DNA of 12,938 nucleotides from VRUE01 sp035707825. GTDB lineage: Bacteria; Actinomycetota; Thermoleophilia; Solirubrobacterales; 70-9. The translations under genes and the position numbers were made by a program. Where the stretch lies: the NCBI GenBank assembly GCA_035707825.1, contig DASSTR010000042.1, forward strand, positions 1 to 12,938, read 5' to 3'. The notes below the pieces were generated by a model. That model had not been told where the DNA came from, did not search any database, and saw only the letters and a program-made list of their open reading frames with translations. Shown here one piece after another: positions 1 through 8,284 of this stretch; position 1 is the stretch's first letter; the number at the start of each line of letters is the position of its first letter.

Positions 1-414
1 GGAATCGCCGGGTGCGGGGAAAGCCAGGGGGCGCAGGAGGGGGCGACGCTCACCGCCTACGTGGTCGCGCCTCTGTGCGCGGAAGCGACTCGGGCGCTGG
101 CCGGGGATGGCGCCGACGCTGGTGCGGTCCGGTTGCGGGCCGTCTGCCTGCCGCCGGCCCGCGGCGATGGCAAGCTGGACCTTGCCGCGATCGGGGCCGG
201 CGCCCGCCGCGCGACCGAGGACTCGAGCTCGATCGTCTACATCGAAGCACCCGACGACGCCGCCGCCCGCTTCTCCGAACCGATCCTCGAATCCGCCGGC
301 ATCCCGGTCATCTCCAACTCCTCGGGCACGGCGGCGATCTCCGAACTCCGCAAAGCCCTTCGCGAAGCCGACCTCAGCTCCCCGCGCACCTCCGTCACCG
401 ACGCCCTGCGTTGA
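1..414 (+). CDS. Small lipoprotein resembling the N-terminal lobe of a branched-chain amino acid-type substrate-binding protein (5' end missing)
   Basis: The frame is open from the first base to a TGA at 412-414, so the start lies upstream. The first visible residues, GIAGCGES, fit a lipobox (I-A-G with Cys after it), so the gene is probably missing only about 20 signal-peptide codons, and the mature protein would be a membrane-anchored lipoprotein of about 133 residues. What follows resembles the first lobe of Leu/Ile/Val-binding periplasmic proteins: a beta-strand near LTAYVVAPL, an ARRATEDSSSIVYIEAP stretch like the family's 'ARRAAEDs.aiaYIG', then SAGIPVISNSSGT. The family normally continues about 250 residues further. 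Here the protein stops about 30 residues later, before a hairpin and a convergent gene, so it is either a half-domain protein or a truncated remnant. The lipoprotein call is fairly safe. The binding-protein relationship is by pattern only, and no ligand can be named. Confidence 0.7.
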   Translation, partial: GIAGCGESQGAQEGATLTAYVVAPLCAEATRALAGDGADAGAVRLRAVCLPPARGDGKLDLAAIGAGARRATEDSSSIVYIEAPDDAAARFSEPILESAGIPVISNSSGTAAISELRKALREADLSSPRTSVTDALR

Positions 415-431
415 TGCCTGCGCCAGCTGTC

Positions 432-462
432 GTGTGAGGGTGTGGGGTCCCACACCTCACAC
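432..462. terminator. Strong hairpin between convergent genes, likely bidirectional terminator
   Basis: Left arm GTGTGAGGGTGTGGG (432-446) pairs with right arm CCCACACCTCACAC (449-462). All 14 bases of the right arm match, with one bulged G at about 440. It sits 18 bases after the lipoprotein stop and 6 bases beyond the stop of the minus-strand epimerase, so it can serve both. No T-run follows on either strand, so this would be a non-canonical, stem-only terminator. Confidence 0.6.
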
Positions 463-467
463 CTCGG

Positions 468-1373
468 CTAGAGCAGATCGTTGAGGGCTTCGCCGATGTC
501 GGAGAAGCGGAACTTGTAGCCGAGGTCGAGCGCCCTCCGCGGCATCACCCGCTGGCCGCCGCGCAGCACGGCGCCGAACTCACGGCCGAATTTGAGATCG
601 AGCGCGAAGCCGGGAACCGGCGTCACGGCGGGCCGGCCCAGCGCCCGGCCCAGCGCCTTGGCGAGCTCGCGGTTGGTGACCGGGTTAGGCGCGGTGGCGT
701 TGACAACCCCGGCGACCTTCTCGTTCTCGGCGGCCCAGAGCAGGATCCCGACCTCGTCGTCGATGTGGATCCACGACATGTACTGGCGCCCGCCCGCCAG
801 CGGCCCGCCGAGGCCGAGCTTGAAGGGCCCCAGCAGCTGCTGCAGCATGCCGCCGCTGGGGTCGAGGACGTGGCCGGTGCGGACGATGACCAGGCGGACC
901 CCGCTGCCCTGAACCTCCTGGGCGGCGCGCTCCCACTCATTGGCGACGCCGGCGTCGAAGCCCTCCCCCGCGGGGGCGGACTCGTCGACCATCGCCTCGC
1001 CGCGATTGCCGTAGAAGCCGATCGCCGACTGGTTTACCAGCACCTTCGGCTTGCGCTGCAGGCCGGCGATCGCCCCGACGAGGTTGTGGGTGCCGGTCCT
1101 GCGGCTCTCCATGATCCGGTGCTTCGCCTCGTCGGTCCAGCGCTGGTCGATCCTCTCGCCGAGCAGGTTGATCACCGCATCGACGCCCTCGAAGGCCTCG
1201 GGGGCGGGACGTTCCAGCGTCGGCTCCCAGGCATGCCAGGCGACGTTGGGGTTGGTCTGGCGGGCCCTCCGGGGGTCGCGGGTCAGGCCGGCGACGGTGT
1301 CGCCTCGGACCAGCAGCGTGTCGCAGAGGGCCGACCCGATGAAGCCACTGGCGCCGGTGACGAGGACCTTCAC
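468..1373 (-). CDS. TIGR01777-family NAD(P)-dependent epimerase/SDR protein (YfcH/SDR39U1 type)
   Basis: The 301-residue protein matches the atypical SDR family TIGR01777 along its length. It has an N-terminal Rossmann nucleotide-binding motif TGASGFIG (residues 6-13), the family signature LLGERIDQRWTDEAK (about 70-84) with the following SR, SAIGFYGNRG (116-125) around the putative active-site Tyr, SWIHIDD near residue 200, and a C-terminal DUF1731-like end (GQRVMPRRALDLGYKFRF). Length is normal for the family. The substrate is unknown even in well-studied members, so no reaction is assigned. The start is GTG; an ATG is not available nearby in frame. GGAGG lies 12 bases upstream inside the end of the malic enzyme gene, whose stop is 4 bases away, so the two are probably co-transcribed and translationally linked. 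It converges on the lipoprotein gene. Confidence 0.9.
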   Translation of the reverse strand: MKVLVTGASGFIGSALCDTLLVRGDTVAGLTRDPRRARQTNPNVAWHAWEPTLERPAPEAFEGVDAVINLLGERIDQRWTDEAKHRIMESRRTGTHNLVGAIAGLQRKPKVLVNQSAIGFYGNRGEAMVDESAPAGEGFDAGVANEWERAAQEVQGSGVRLVIVRTGHVLDPSGGMLQQLLGPFKLGLGGPLAGGRQYMSWIHIDDEVGILLWAAENEKVAGVVNATAPNPVTNRELAKALGRALGRPAVTPVPGFALDLKFGREFGAVLRGGQRVMPRRALDLGYKFRFSDIGEALNDLL

Positions 1374-1377
1374 CGCT

Positions 1378-2835
<1,458 letters not shown>

Positions 2836-2880
2836 GCGGCGGCTATCGAATCAGATTCGCCCTTCGCGCCCGCTCGCGCC

Positions 2881-2886
2881 TATGAT
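2881..2886 (+). promoter_or_regulatory. -10 element TATGAT, probable leaderless promoter of the methyltransferase-like gene
   Basis: TATGAT ends exactly 8 bases before the ATG at 2895, which places the expected transcription start at or next to the start codon. There is no ribosome binding site between them and no clear -35 hexamer. The same arrangement occurs before polA and rpsA. Confidence 0.55.
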
Positions 2887-2894
2887 CGCTCGCG

Positions 2895-3527
2895 ATGGCG
2901 GCCGCGGCACTCGTTCTCTACGGCGTCTCCGTGACGCTGACCTTTGGAGTCCGGATCCTCGTCCAGCTGCGCCGCACCGGCTCAACCGGAGTGCGTGGCC
3001 TGAGCAGTGGCGCGGCGCCGCTCGAGTGGCTTGCCGGCGCCCTCTTCCTCGCCGCACTGGCGATGGGGGCGGCGGCGCCCGTGCTCGCCCTGCTCGACGT
3101 CCTCGAGCCGGTCCCGGCCCTCGACGGCGCGGCGGGCCACGTGGCCGGGATCGTCCTCGCCTCGAGTGGGATCGGGCTCACCTTCGCCGCTCAGCTGGCG
3201 ATGGGGGATGCATGGCGGATCGGCGTCGACCCCGGGGAGCGCACGGACCTCGTCACCGATGGGCCCTTCGAAGTCGTACGCAACCCGATCTACAGCGCCA
3301 TGCTGCCAACGGTGCTCGGCCTCGTGCTGATGGTGCCCAACGCCCTCGCGGTGGCCGCGATCATCACCCTCGCGGTCGGCCTGGAGTTGCAGGTGAGGGT
3401 GGTCGAGGAGCCCTACCTGCTGCGGGTCCACGGCCGCCCCTACGCCGAGTACGCCTCCCGCGTCGGCCGCTTCGTGCCGGGTGTGGGGAAGCTCGACGGC
3501 GGCGCCGCTCTTGCGAGCCCCCGCTAG
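2895..3527 (+). CDS. Isoprenylcysteine carboxyl methyltransferase (ICMT/PEMT)-like integral membrane protein
   Basis: The 210-residue protein is mostly hydrophobic, with likely membrane segments near residues 3-22, 44-69, 81-101 and 136-163. It carries the conserved C-terminal core of the ICMT/phospholipid methyltransferase group: GPFEVVRNPIYS (123-134, the R-N/H-P-x-Y signature), paired glutamates in EEPYL (171-175), HGRPYAEY (179-186) and RFVP (192-195). These motifs form the S-adenosylmethionine site in characterised relatives. Bacterial members are mostly of unknown substrate, since bacteria generally lack prenylated CaaX proteins, so only a probable SAM-dependent methyl transfer at the membrane is inferred. 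The ATG start fits the TATGAT box 8 bases upstream. The gene is divergent from the malic enzyme and lies 59 bases ahead of polA, which appears to have its own promoter. Confidence 0.85.
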   Translation: MAAAALVLYGVSVTLTFGVRILVQLRRTGSTGVRGLSSGAAPLEWLAGALFLAALAMGAAAPVLALLDVLEPVPALDGAAGHVAGIVLASSGIGLTFAAQLAMGDAWRIGVDPGERTDLVTDGPFEVVRNPIYSAMLPTVLGLVLMVPNALAVAAIITLAVGLELQVRVVEEPYLLRVHGRPYAEYASRVGRFVPGVGKLDGGAALASPR

Positions 3528-3572
3528 ATACCGAGTGCTGGGCGGAGGGCGAGAACGCGCTTCGCCGCGCCT

Positions 3573-3578
3573 TAGAGT
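3573..3578 (+). promoter_or_regulatory. -10 element TAGAGT, probable leaderless promoter of polA
   Basis: TAGAGT fits the actinobacterial TANNNT pattern and ends 8 bases before the ATG at 3587, with no ribosome binding site between. It supports 3587 as the start of polA rather than the much longer open frame that runs upstream through the methyltransferase gene. No good -35 hexamer is visible. Confidence 0.55.
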
Positions 3579-3586
3579 GGGCATCG

Positions 3587-6217
3587 ATGGCTTCCCCGAC
3601 CGCTAGCAAGTCAGAGCTCTTCCTCCTTGACGGAAACAGCCTCGCCTACCGGGCCTTCTTCGCGCTGCCGGAGTCGATCTCGACCTCCGACGGCCGGCCG
3701 ACGAACGCGATCTACGGCCTCGCCTCGATGCTGGCGAAAATCGTCACCGAGCACCGGCCGGCCGGGCTCGTCGCCGCCTGGGACGCGGGCCTCTCCGGCC
3801 GCAAGGAGACCTACGACCTCTACAAGGCCCAGCGCCCGCCGCGGCCGGACCTGCTGGCCGAGCAGTGGCCGTACCTGATGCCCCTGGTCGAAGCCTTCGG
3901 CTACGCCAACGTGCGGGTCGAGGGTTACGAGGCCGATGACGTGATCGGCTCGCTCGCCGCCCGTGCCCGCGAGCAGGCGATCCCGGTGATGATCGTCTCC
4001 GGCGATCGCGACGTCTACCAGCTGGTCGAAGACGGGGTCAGCGTCATGACCACCTCGCGCGGGGTCACCGACACGAAGATCTACAACCGCGAAGGGGTGA
4101 TCGAGCGCTACGGCGTGCCGCCCGAGCTGGTCACCGACCTGATCGGCCTGAAAGGCGACACCTCGGACAACATCCCCGGCGTTCCCGGGATCGGCGACAA
4201 AACGGCGGCGCAGCTGCTGCAGGAGTTCGGCTCGCTCGAGGGAGTGCTCACCAACGTGGAGATGGTTTCCGGCACGAAACGGAAGCAGAGCCTGCGCGAC
4301 CATGCCGAGGACGCCCGGGTCTCCAAGCAGCTGGCGACGATCCTCTGCGACATCGACACCGGCATCGACCTCGAGGAGGTCCTGGCGGCCGAGCCCGACC
4401 GCGGCGCCCTACGCGAGTTCATGCGCGAGTTCGAGCTGCGGGCGGTGATGGAGCGCCTCGAGGACGAGCTGCCCGAGGGCGAGGCGGTGCCGGGCCGCAG
4501 CATCGCGATGGAGGTCAGCGTCGAAGTGACCGAGGGCAGTCCCTCTGACCTCGGGGAGGGGCCTGCGGCGCTGGCGCTCGAAGCCGACAAGTGGGCCGCG
4601 GCCCAGGGCCCGCATGTGCTCACCGGCACCGCCGGCGAGGAGGAGCTTGCCGCCGAGCTGGCCGGCCGCCCCCTGATTGCCCACGACGCAAAGTCCCTGG
4701 GAGGGGGCCGCCATGGGCTGCTTGCGGCCGCCGTGCGGGCCGGCGTGGAGCTGCAGTTCGATCACGACACGATGCTGGCCGCCTACCTGCTGGAGCCCCA
4801 GCGCCGCACCTACGAGCTGGCCGAGCTGGTGGCCGATGCGGGAATCGGCCTTGCCGGCGCCGAGCCTCCGAAGGAGGTAGACGACGGTCAGCTCAGCCTC
4901 GACGACGTCGAGGACACCGGCCCCGATGTGGCCGAGGAAGCGCGCCTGGTGGCGGCGCTGGCCGATGCTCAGCGCCCCCGCCTGGCCAAGTTCGAGCTCG
5001 AGGCGCTGCTGCGCGACGTCGAGCTGCCGCTGGTCCACGTCCTGGCGGCGATGGAGCGGGAGGGGCTGAAGCTCGACGCCGAGCGCCTCGCCGAGGTGGG
5101 CGCCGGCTTCGGCAAGCAGATCGATGAGCTGGAGAAGGAGATCTTCGAGCTTGCGGACGGCGAGTTCACCATCGGATCTCCACAGCAGGTCGGCCAGGTG
5201 CTGTTCGAGAAGCTGGGCCTGACCCGCAAGCGGCGCGGCAAAACCGGCTACTCCACCGACGCCCGGGTGCTCGCCCAGATCCGCGACGAGCACCCGATCG
5301 TCGAGAAGATCGAGACCTGGCGCGAGCTCAGCAAGCTGAAGAACACCTACCTGGACACGCTGCCCGAGCTGATCGACCCCGAGACCGGGCGCGTGCACAC
5401 GACCTTCAACCAGGCGGCGACCACGACGGGCCGCCTCTCCAGCACCAATCCCAACCTGCAGAACATCCCGATTCGGACCGAGATCGGCAGGCCGGTGCGC
5501 GCCTGCTTCGTCGCCGAGCCAGGCCGGCAGCTGCTCTCCGCCGACTACAGCCAGGTCGAGCTGCGGGTCCTCGCCCACATCGCCGAGGAGGAAGTGCTGA
5601 AAGAGATCTTCCGGGCCGGCGACGATGTCCACGCCGCCACCGCGGCGGAGGTCTTCGAGATCTCACGCGAGGAGGTCGACGTCGGCCAGCGCTCGAAGGC
5701 GAAGATGGTCAACTTCGGCATCGTCTACGGACTGACGGGGTTCGGCCTCGCCGACAGGCTGAACATCCCACGCAAAGAGGCCGAGGAATTCGTCGCCCGT
5801 TATCTGGAGCGCTTCCCGGCCGTGCGGGCGTTTCGCGAGCGAGTCATCGAGCAGGCCCAGGAGGAGGGCTACGTTTCGACGCTGATGGGCCGCCGCCGGC
5901 CGATTCCCGAGCTGCGCTCGTCCAATCCGAACACCAGGCGCCTGGGCGAGCGGCTCGCCGTCAACACCGTGATCCAGGGGACCGCCGCGGACATCATCAA
6001 GGTGGCGATGGTGCGCTGCCACGATGCCGTGCGGGAGGCCGGAATGAAGACCCGGCTCGTCCTGCAGATCCACGACGAGCTGCTCTTCGAGGGCCCGCCG
6101 GAGGAGATGGAGGCGGCCACCGAGCTCGTCCGGCGCGAGATGTGCGCGGCGTACCCGCTCGACCCCCCGCTCGAGGTCGATGTCGGGGTCGGCGGAGACT
6201 GGCTGGAGGTGAAGTAG
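3587..6217 (+). CDS. polA: DNA polymerase I (5' nuclease, degenerate 3'-5' exonuclease domain, family A polymerase)
   Basis: The 876-residue protein fills gaps in repair and removes Okazaki-fragment primers. The N-terminal 5' nuclease is intact: LLDGNSLAYRAFF (Asp15), YEADDVIG (Asp117, Asp118), SGDRDVYQL (Asp140, Asp142) and GLKGDTSDNIPG (Asp191, Asp194) followed by a helix-hairpin-helix. The middle region (about 325-470) keeps the proofreading-fold outline but lacks the acidic residues that bind metal: the DxE position reads E332-A-D334 and the later Asp sites are absent, so proofreading is probably lost. The polymerase domain is complete: motif A DYSQVELR (Asp653), motif B R702-xxx-K706-xxx-F710-xxx-Y714-G, and motif C HDE (829-831). 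The frame is open far upstream, but ATG 3587 matches the family N-terminus and the TAGAGT box. A hairpin overlapping the stop ends the gene. Confidence 0.97.
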   Translation: MASPTASKSELFLLDGNSLAYRAFFALPESISTSDGRPTNAIYGLASMLAKIVTEHRPAGLVAAWDAGLSGRKETYDLYKAQRPPRPDLLAEQWPYLMPLVEAFGYANVRVEGYEADDVIGSLAARAREQAIPVMIVSGDRDVYQLVEDGVSVMTTSRGVTDTKIYNREGVIERYGVPPELVTDLIGLKGDTSDNIPGVPGIGDKTAAQLLQEFGSLEGVLTNVEMVSGTKRKQSLRDHAEDARVSKQLATILCDIDTGIDLEEVLAAEPDRGALREFMREFELRAVMERLEDELPEGEAVPGRSIAMEVSVEVTEGSPSDLGEGPAALALEADKWAAAQGPHVLTGTAGEEELAAELAGRPLIAHDAKSLGGGRHGLLAAAVRAGVELQFDHDTMLAAYLLEPQRRTYELAELVADAGIGLAGAEPPKEVDDGQLSLDDVEDTGPDVAEEARLVAALADAQRPRLAKFELEALLRDVELPLVHVLAAMEREGLKLDAERLAEVGAGFGKQIDELEKEIFELADGEFTIGSPQQVGQVLFEKLGLTRKRRGKTGYSTDARVLAQIRDEHPIVEKIETWRELSKLKNTYLDTLPELIDPETGRVHTTFNQAATTTGRLSSTNPNLQNIPIRTEIGRPVRACFVAEPGRQLLSADYSQVELRVLAHIAEEEVLKEIFRAGDDVHAATAAEVFEISREEVDVGQRSKAKMVNFGIVYGLTGFGLADRLNIPRKEAEEFVARYLERFPAVRAFRERVIEQAQEEGYVSTLMGRRRPIPELRSSNPNTRRLGERLAVNTVIQGTAADIIKVAMVRCHDAVREAGMKTRLVLQIHDELLFEGPPEEMEAATELVRREMCAAYPLDPPLEVDVGVGGDWLEVK

Positions 6218-6245
6218 AAGGGCCGGCGCAAAGGCCGGCCCTTCT
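6216..6245. terminator. Perfect 12-bp hairpin terminator between polA and the convergent secreted-protein gene
   Basis: AGAAGGGCCGGC (6216-6227) pairs with GCCGGCCCTTCT (6234-6245) around the 6-base loop GCAAAG. The stem begins within the polA stop codon. It lies 23 bases past the stop of the minus-strand gene ending at 6269, so it can act in both directions. No T-run follows; the short pyrimidine stretch at the end of the stem is the only tail. Confidence 0.75.
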
Positions 6246-6268
6246 CCCACTCGGTTGCTCGGGCTGGG

Positions 6269-6946
6269 TCAGCCGGCCAGCTCGACCTCCTCGAAGGTGG
6301 CCGCGCCGTGCTCGATCTCGAGCTCGGCCTCTTGCACTACCGCACCCTCGCTCAGGTCGGCGGTGGTGCAGTTGGCGCCGTCCTCCTCGCCGCCCCGGCC
6401 GGGACCGGAGTTGTCAGACCCGGCGCCGGAGTTACTAGACCCGGGACCGGAGTTGCCACCGTGGTCATCCCCCGGCTCGGCGCCGGCGCCGCCATGGTCG
6501 TCACCCGGCTCTTCCTCGCGGCTGGTGCGCGCGACCCCGTGCTGGTCCTCGCACTTGATGCGAGTGCTTTCGGTGACGACGCCGCTGATCGAATCGCCGC
6601 CGAACAGTTCGATCGTCAGTTTTCCGGTTGCCGCGTCGAAGGAGGCGATCTTGCCGGCGTTCTCATTGCCGTCGATCACGCCATCGTCGTCGCTGTCGCG
6701 ATCGCGCGGGTTGTCGCCGGCCAGAAACTCCGCCCGGTTGCCCAGGTGATCGTGGTCCTGGTCGCGATGTGTCTGCTTCACATGCAGGGAGAGGTGGTGG
6801 TGCTTCTCCCACTTATCCGGAATGCGGTCCTCGTTGCCGTCCTTGGCGACGGCGACGGCGGCCAGCGCTCCGATCGCTGCCAGCAGCGCCGCCGCGGCGA
6901 GCAGCAGGCCGCCGGCGCGGCGTCGATTTCTACGGGGGTGGTTCAT
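6269..6946 (-). CDS. Secreted protein with Asp-rich calcium-binding-type repeats and a split DUF5666-like domain
   Basis: I do not recognise a named family for the whole 225-residue protein. An Arg-rich N-terminus and hydrophobic stretch (14-34) ending in A-V-A form a signal peptide with likely cleavage before Lys35; there is no lipobox. Residues 36-96 hold Asp/Asn-rich motifs like thrombospondin type 3 repeats (DGNEDRIPDKWE at 36-47; RDRDSDDDGVIDGNE at 81-95), which bind calcium in characterised proteins. Residues 98-134 (GKIASFDAATGKLTIEL, then VVTESTRIKCED) look like the first half of a DUF5666-like beta domain. Its probable end, CTTADLSEGAVVQEAEL (193-209), follows a linker of about 55 residues with two PGDDHGG copies (147-153, 158-164). 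The two cysteines (132, 193) flank the linker and could form a disulfide. A strong AAGGAGG (6951-6957) lies 4 bases before the ATG. It follows the sigma factor gene by 81 bases in the same direction. Confidence 0.8.
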   Translation of the reverse strand: MNHPRRNRRRAGGLLLAAAALLAAIGALAAVAVAKDGNEDRIPDKWEKHHHLSLHVKQTHRDQDHDHLGNRAEFLAGDNPRDRDSDDDGVIDGNENAGKIASFDAATGKLTIELFGGDSISGVVTESTRIKCEDQHGVARTSREEEPGDDHGGAGAEPGDDHGGNSGPGSSNSGAGSDNSGPGRGGEEDGANCTTADLSEGAVVQEAELEIEHGAATFEEVELAG

Positions 6947-6950
6947 CGTT

Positions 6951-6957
6951 CCTCCTT
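6951..6957 (-). promoter_or_regulatory. Ribosome binding site AAGGAGG of the secreted-protein gene
   Basis: Read on the minus strand, AAGGAGG lies 4 bases before the ATG at 6946. It is the clearest Shine-Dalgarno sequence in the window and contrasts with the leader-free starts of polA, rpsA and the flavoprotein gene. It fixes the start of this gene. Confidence 0.7.
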
Positions 6958-7027
6958 GGTTCGCTTACGGCTGTCTTCCTCGTCAACCCGAGCCCGGGGC
7001 GAAGATCACGGCGATTCGAAAGAAAGC

Positions 7028-8242
7028 TCAGCCGGGACCGCTGTGGTCCTCGGTTGACTCGAGAACGGCTTCTGAGTCGTTGGAACCCGAGTCAGAGCCG
7101 CTGGTCCCAGAGCCGCTGGAGCCTGAATTGGAGGACCCGCTGCCGTCGCCTCCGCCGCCCGACGAGCCTGAGCGCTCGCCGCCACCGGAGCCTGAGGAGC
7201 CGCTTGAGCCGGAGGAACCGCTGGAACCAGAGGATCCGCCGTGCCCGGAGGATCCGCTGAGCCCGCCGTTGTCGTCGCCCGACTCGGGCCCGCGGCCGTG
7301 GTCCTCCCCTGGCTCGTCAGCGCCATGTCCGCCGTGGTCGTCTCCAGGCCCTGACCCTCGGTGTCCGCTGTCGTCGCTGCCGCTCTCCGACCCGCCGCCT
7401 TGGCTGCCAGTGCTGGCGGCGCCGCGATCGCCGGCCTGGCTCTGCGCGGATCGCGTCGGGGCCGCCTCGGCCTTCCCGCCGTGGCTACTGGGCTTCAAGG
7501 CCACGCCGGCACCCAGGGCGCCGGCGACCAGAACGGTGGCCGCCGTCGCCTTCAAGGCGATCCCGGCCCCGGCCCCGGCGGCGCCGATCCCGGCCATGCC
7601 GGCCGCACTCTCCGCCGTGCCGGGCGTCGAAGCCGCCGCGAGCAGCGACTGGACCAGCGGCAGCGGCACGAGCATCCCGATCCCATCGCGCAGCGCCCGG
7701 CGGGCGCGATAGATCGCCTGGCGCGCCGCTCCGCCGCTCATTCCCAGTGCGGCGGCGATCTCGTCGTGGCTGAGCCCTTCCAGCTCCCGCATCACGATCG
7801 CGGCGCGCTGAGGCTCGGGCAGGGTCTGGAGCCGCTTGATCAGGTCGGCTATCTCCTCGCGCTGCTCCATCTCTTCGGCCGGGGTGCGGCCGCCGGCTAT
7901 CGCCTCGGCCAGAGCGTCGGGGGAGGGAGGGCTGTCGCGCAGCTCGTTGAGCGCCGTATTGCGGACGATCCGGAACAGCCACGGACGCAGGTCGATCTCG
8001 GCGTCGTTGCGGCGCAGAGCCAGCAGCGCCTTGGAGAAGGCGTCCTGGGTGACGTCCTCGGAGCGAGCGCCGACGATCGTCGCCGCGTAGCGGCCCAGCG
8101 GTCTGCCGTAGCGGCGGACGATCTCCTCGAAAGCGGCCTCGTAGCCGTCTCGGACCAGGGTCACCAGCCTGCGATCGGACTGCGCGCGCAGCGTCGGGCC
8201 GAGGACGAGTCGGGAGGCGAAGCCTTCAGGAGGTGGGTTCAT
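7028..8242 (-). CDS. ECF-type RNA polymerase sigma factor with hydrophobic segment and long Ser/Gly/Asp-rich C-terminal tail
   Basis: The 404-residue protein begins as a normal group 4 sigma factor. Region 2 spans about 34-103, with YEAAFEEIVRRY, the SEDVTQDAFSKAL core that contacts RNA polymerase, and DLRPWLFRIVRNTALNELR. Region 4 spans about 138-186, with LPEPQRAAIVMRELEGLSHDEIAAALG and the helix-turn-helix end GGAARQAIYRARRALRD. ECF sigmas usually stop there at about 190 residues. This one continues with a hydrophobic stretch (189-204), an Ala/Gly-rich stretch (213-230), a likely membrane helix (232-249, TAATVLVAGALGAGVAL) and a 155-residue low-complexity tail with PGDDHGG (299-305), EPGEDHGR (310-317) and SSG repeats (329-352). 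No adjacent anti-sigma gene is seen. The ATG at 8242 is preceded by AAGGAG at a long 12-base spacing. The frame is open further upstream, but that part has no sigma-like sequence. Confidence 0.88.
   Translation of the reverse strand: MNPPPEGFASRLVLGPTLRAQSDRRLVTLVRDGYEAAFEEIVRRYGRPLGRYAATIVGARSEDVTQDAFSKALLALRRNDAEIDLRPWLFRIVRNTALNELRDSPPSPDALAEAIAGGRTPAEEMEQREEIADLIKRLQTLPEPQRAAIVMRELEGLSHDEIAAALGMSGGAARQAIYRARRALRDGIGMLVPLPLVQSLLAAASTPGTAESAAGMAGIGAAGAGAGIALKATAATVLVAGALGAGVALKPSSHGGKAEAAPTRSAQSQAGDRGAASTGSQGGGSESGSDDSGHRGSGPGDDHGGHGADEPGEDHGRGPESGDDNGGLSGSSGHGGSSGSSGSSGSSGSSGSGGGERSGSSGGGGDGSGSSNSGSSGSGTSGSDSGSNDSEAVLESTEDHSGPG
7187..7258 (-). repeat. Ser-Ser-Gly repeat tract within the sigma factor tail
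   Basis: Residues 329-352 of the sigma factor are runs of Ser-Ser-Gly with few interruptions, a 9-base period at DNA level. The serine codons differ between units (TCC, TCT, TCA, AGC), so this is not a fresh slippage product. It lies inside a larger Gly/Ser/Asp/His-rich segment (about 7031-7390). Confidence 0.75.
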
Positions 8243-8284
8243 GTGCGGTCGATGCTCCTTGGGAGTTACTGATATGACAGCGAG

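Noticed and set aside
4409..5632. 407-codon minus-strand open frame inside polA
   Set aside because: It is a mirror of the polA coding sequence with low-complexity composition. The polA motifs on the plus strand are unmistakable.
7187..7258. Possible CRISPR-like or non-coding tandem repeat
   Set aside because: The 9-base period matches codon triplets of a Ser-Ser-Gly protein repeat in the sigma frame. There are no spacers or palindromic repeat units.
6822..7712. 296-codon plus-strand frame encoding Pro/Glu-rich repeats opposite the sigma factor tail
   Set aside because: The Pro-Glu-Pro-Leu repeats are the antisense reading of the Ser-Ser-Gly codons. It has no start signal and runs through the sigma and secreted-protein genes.
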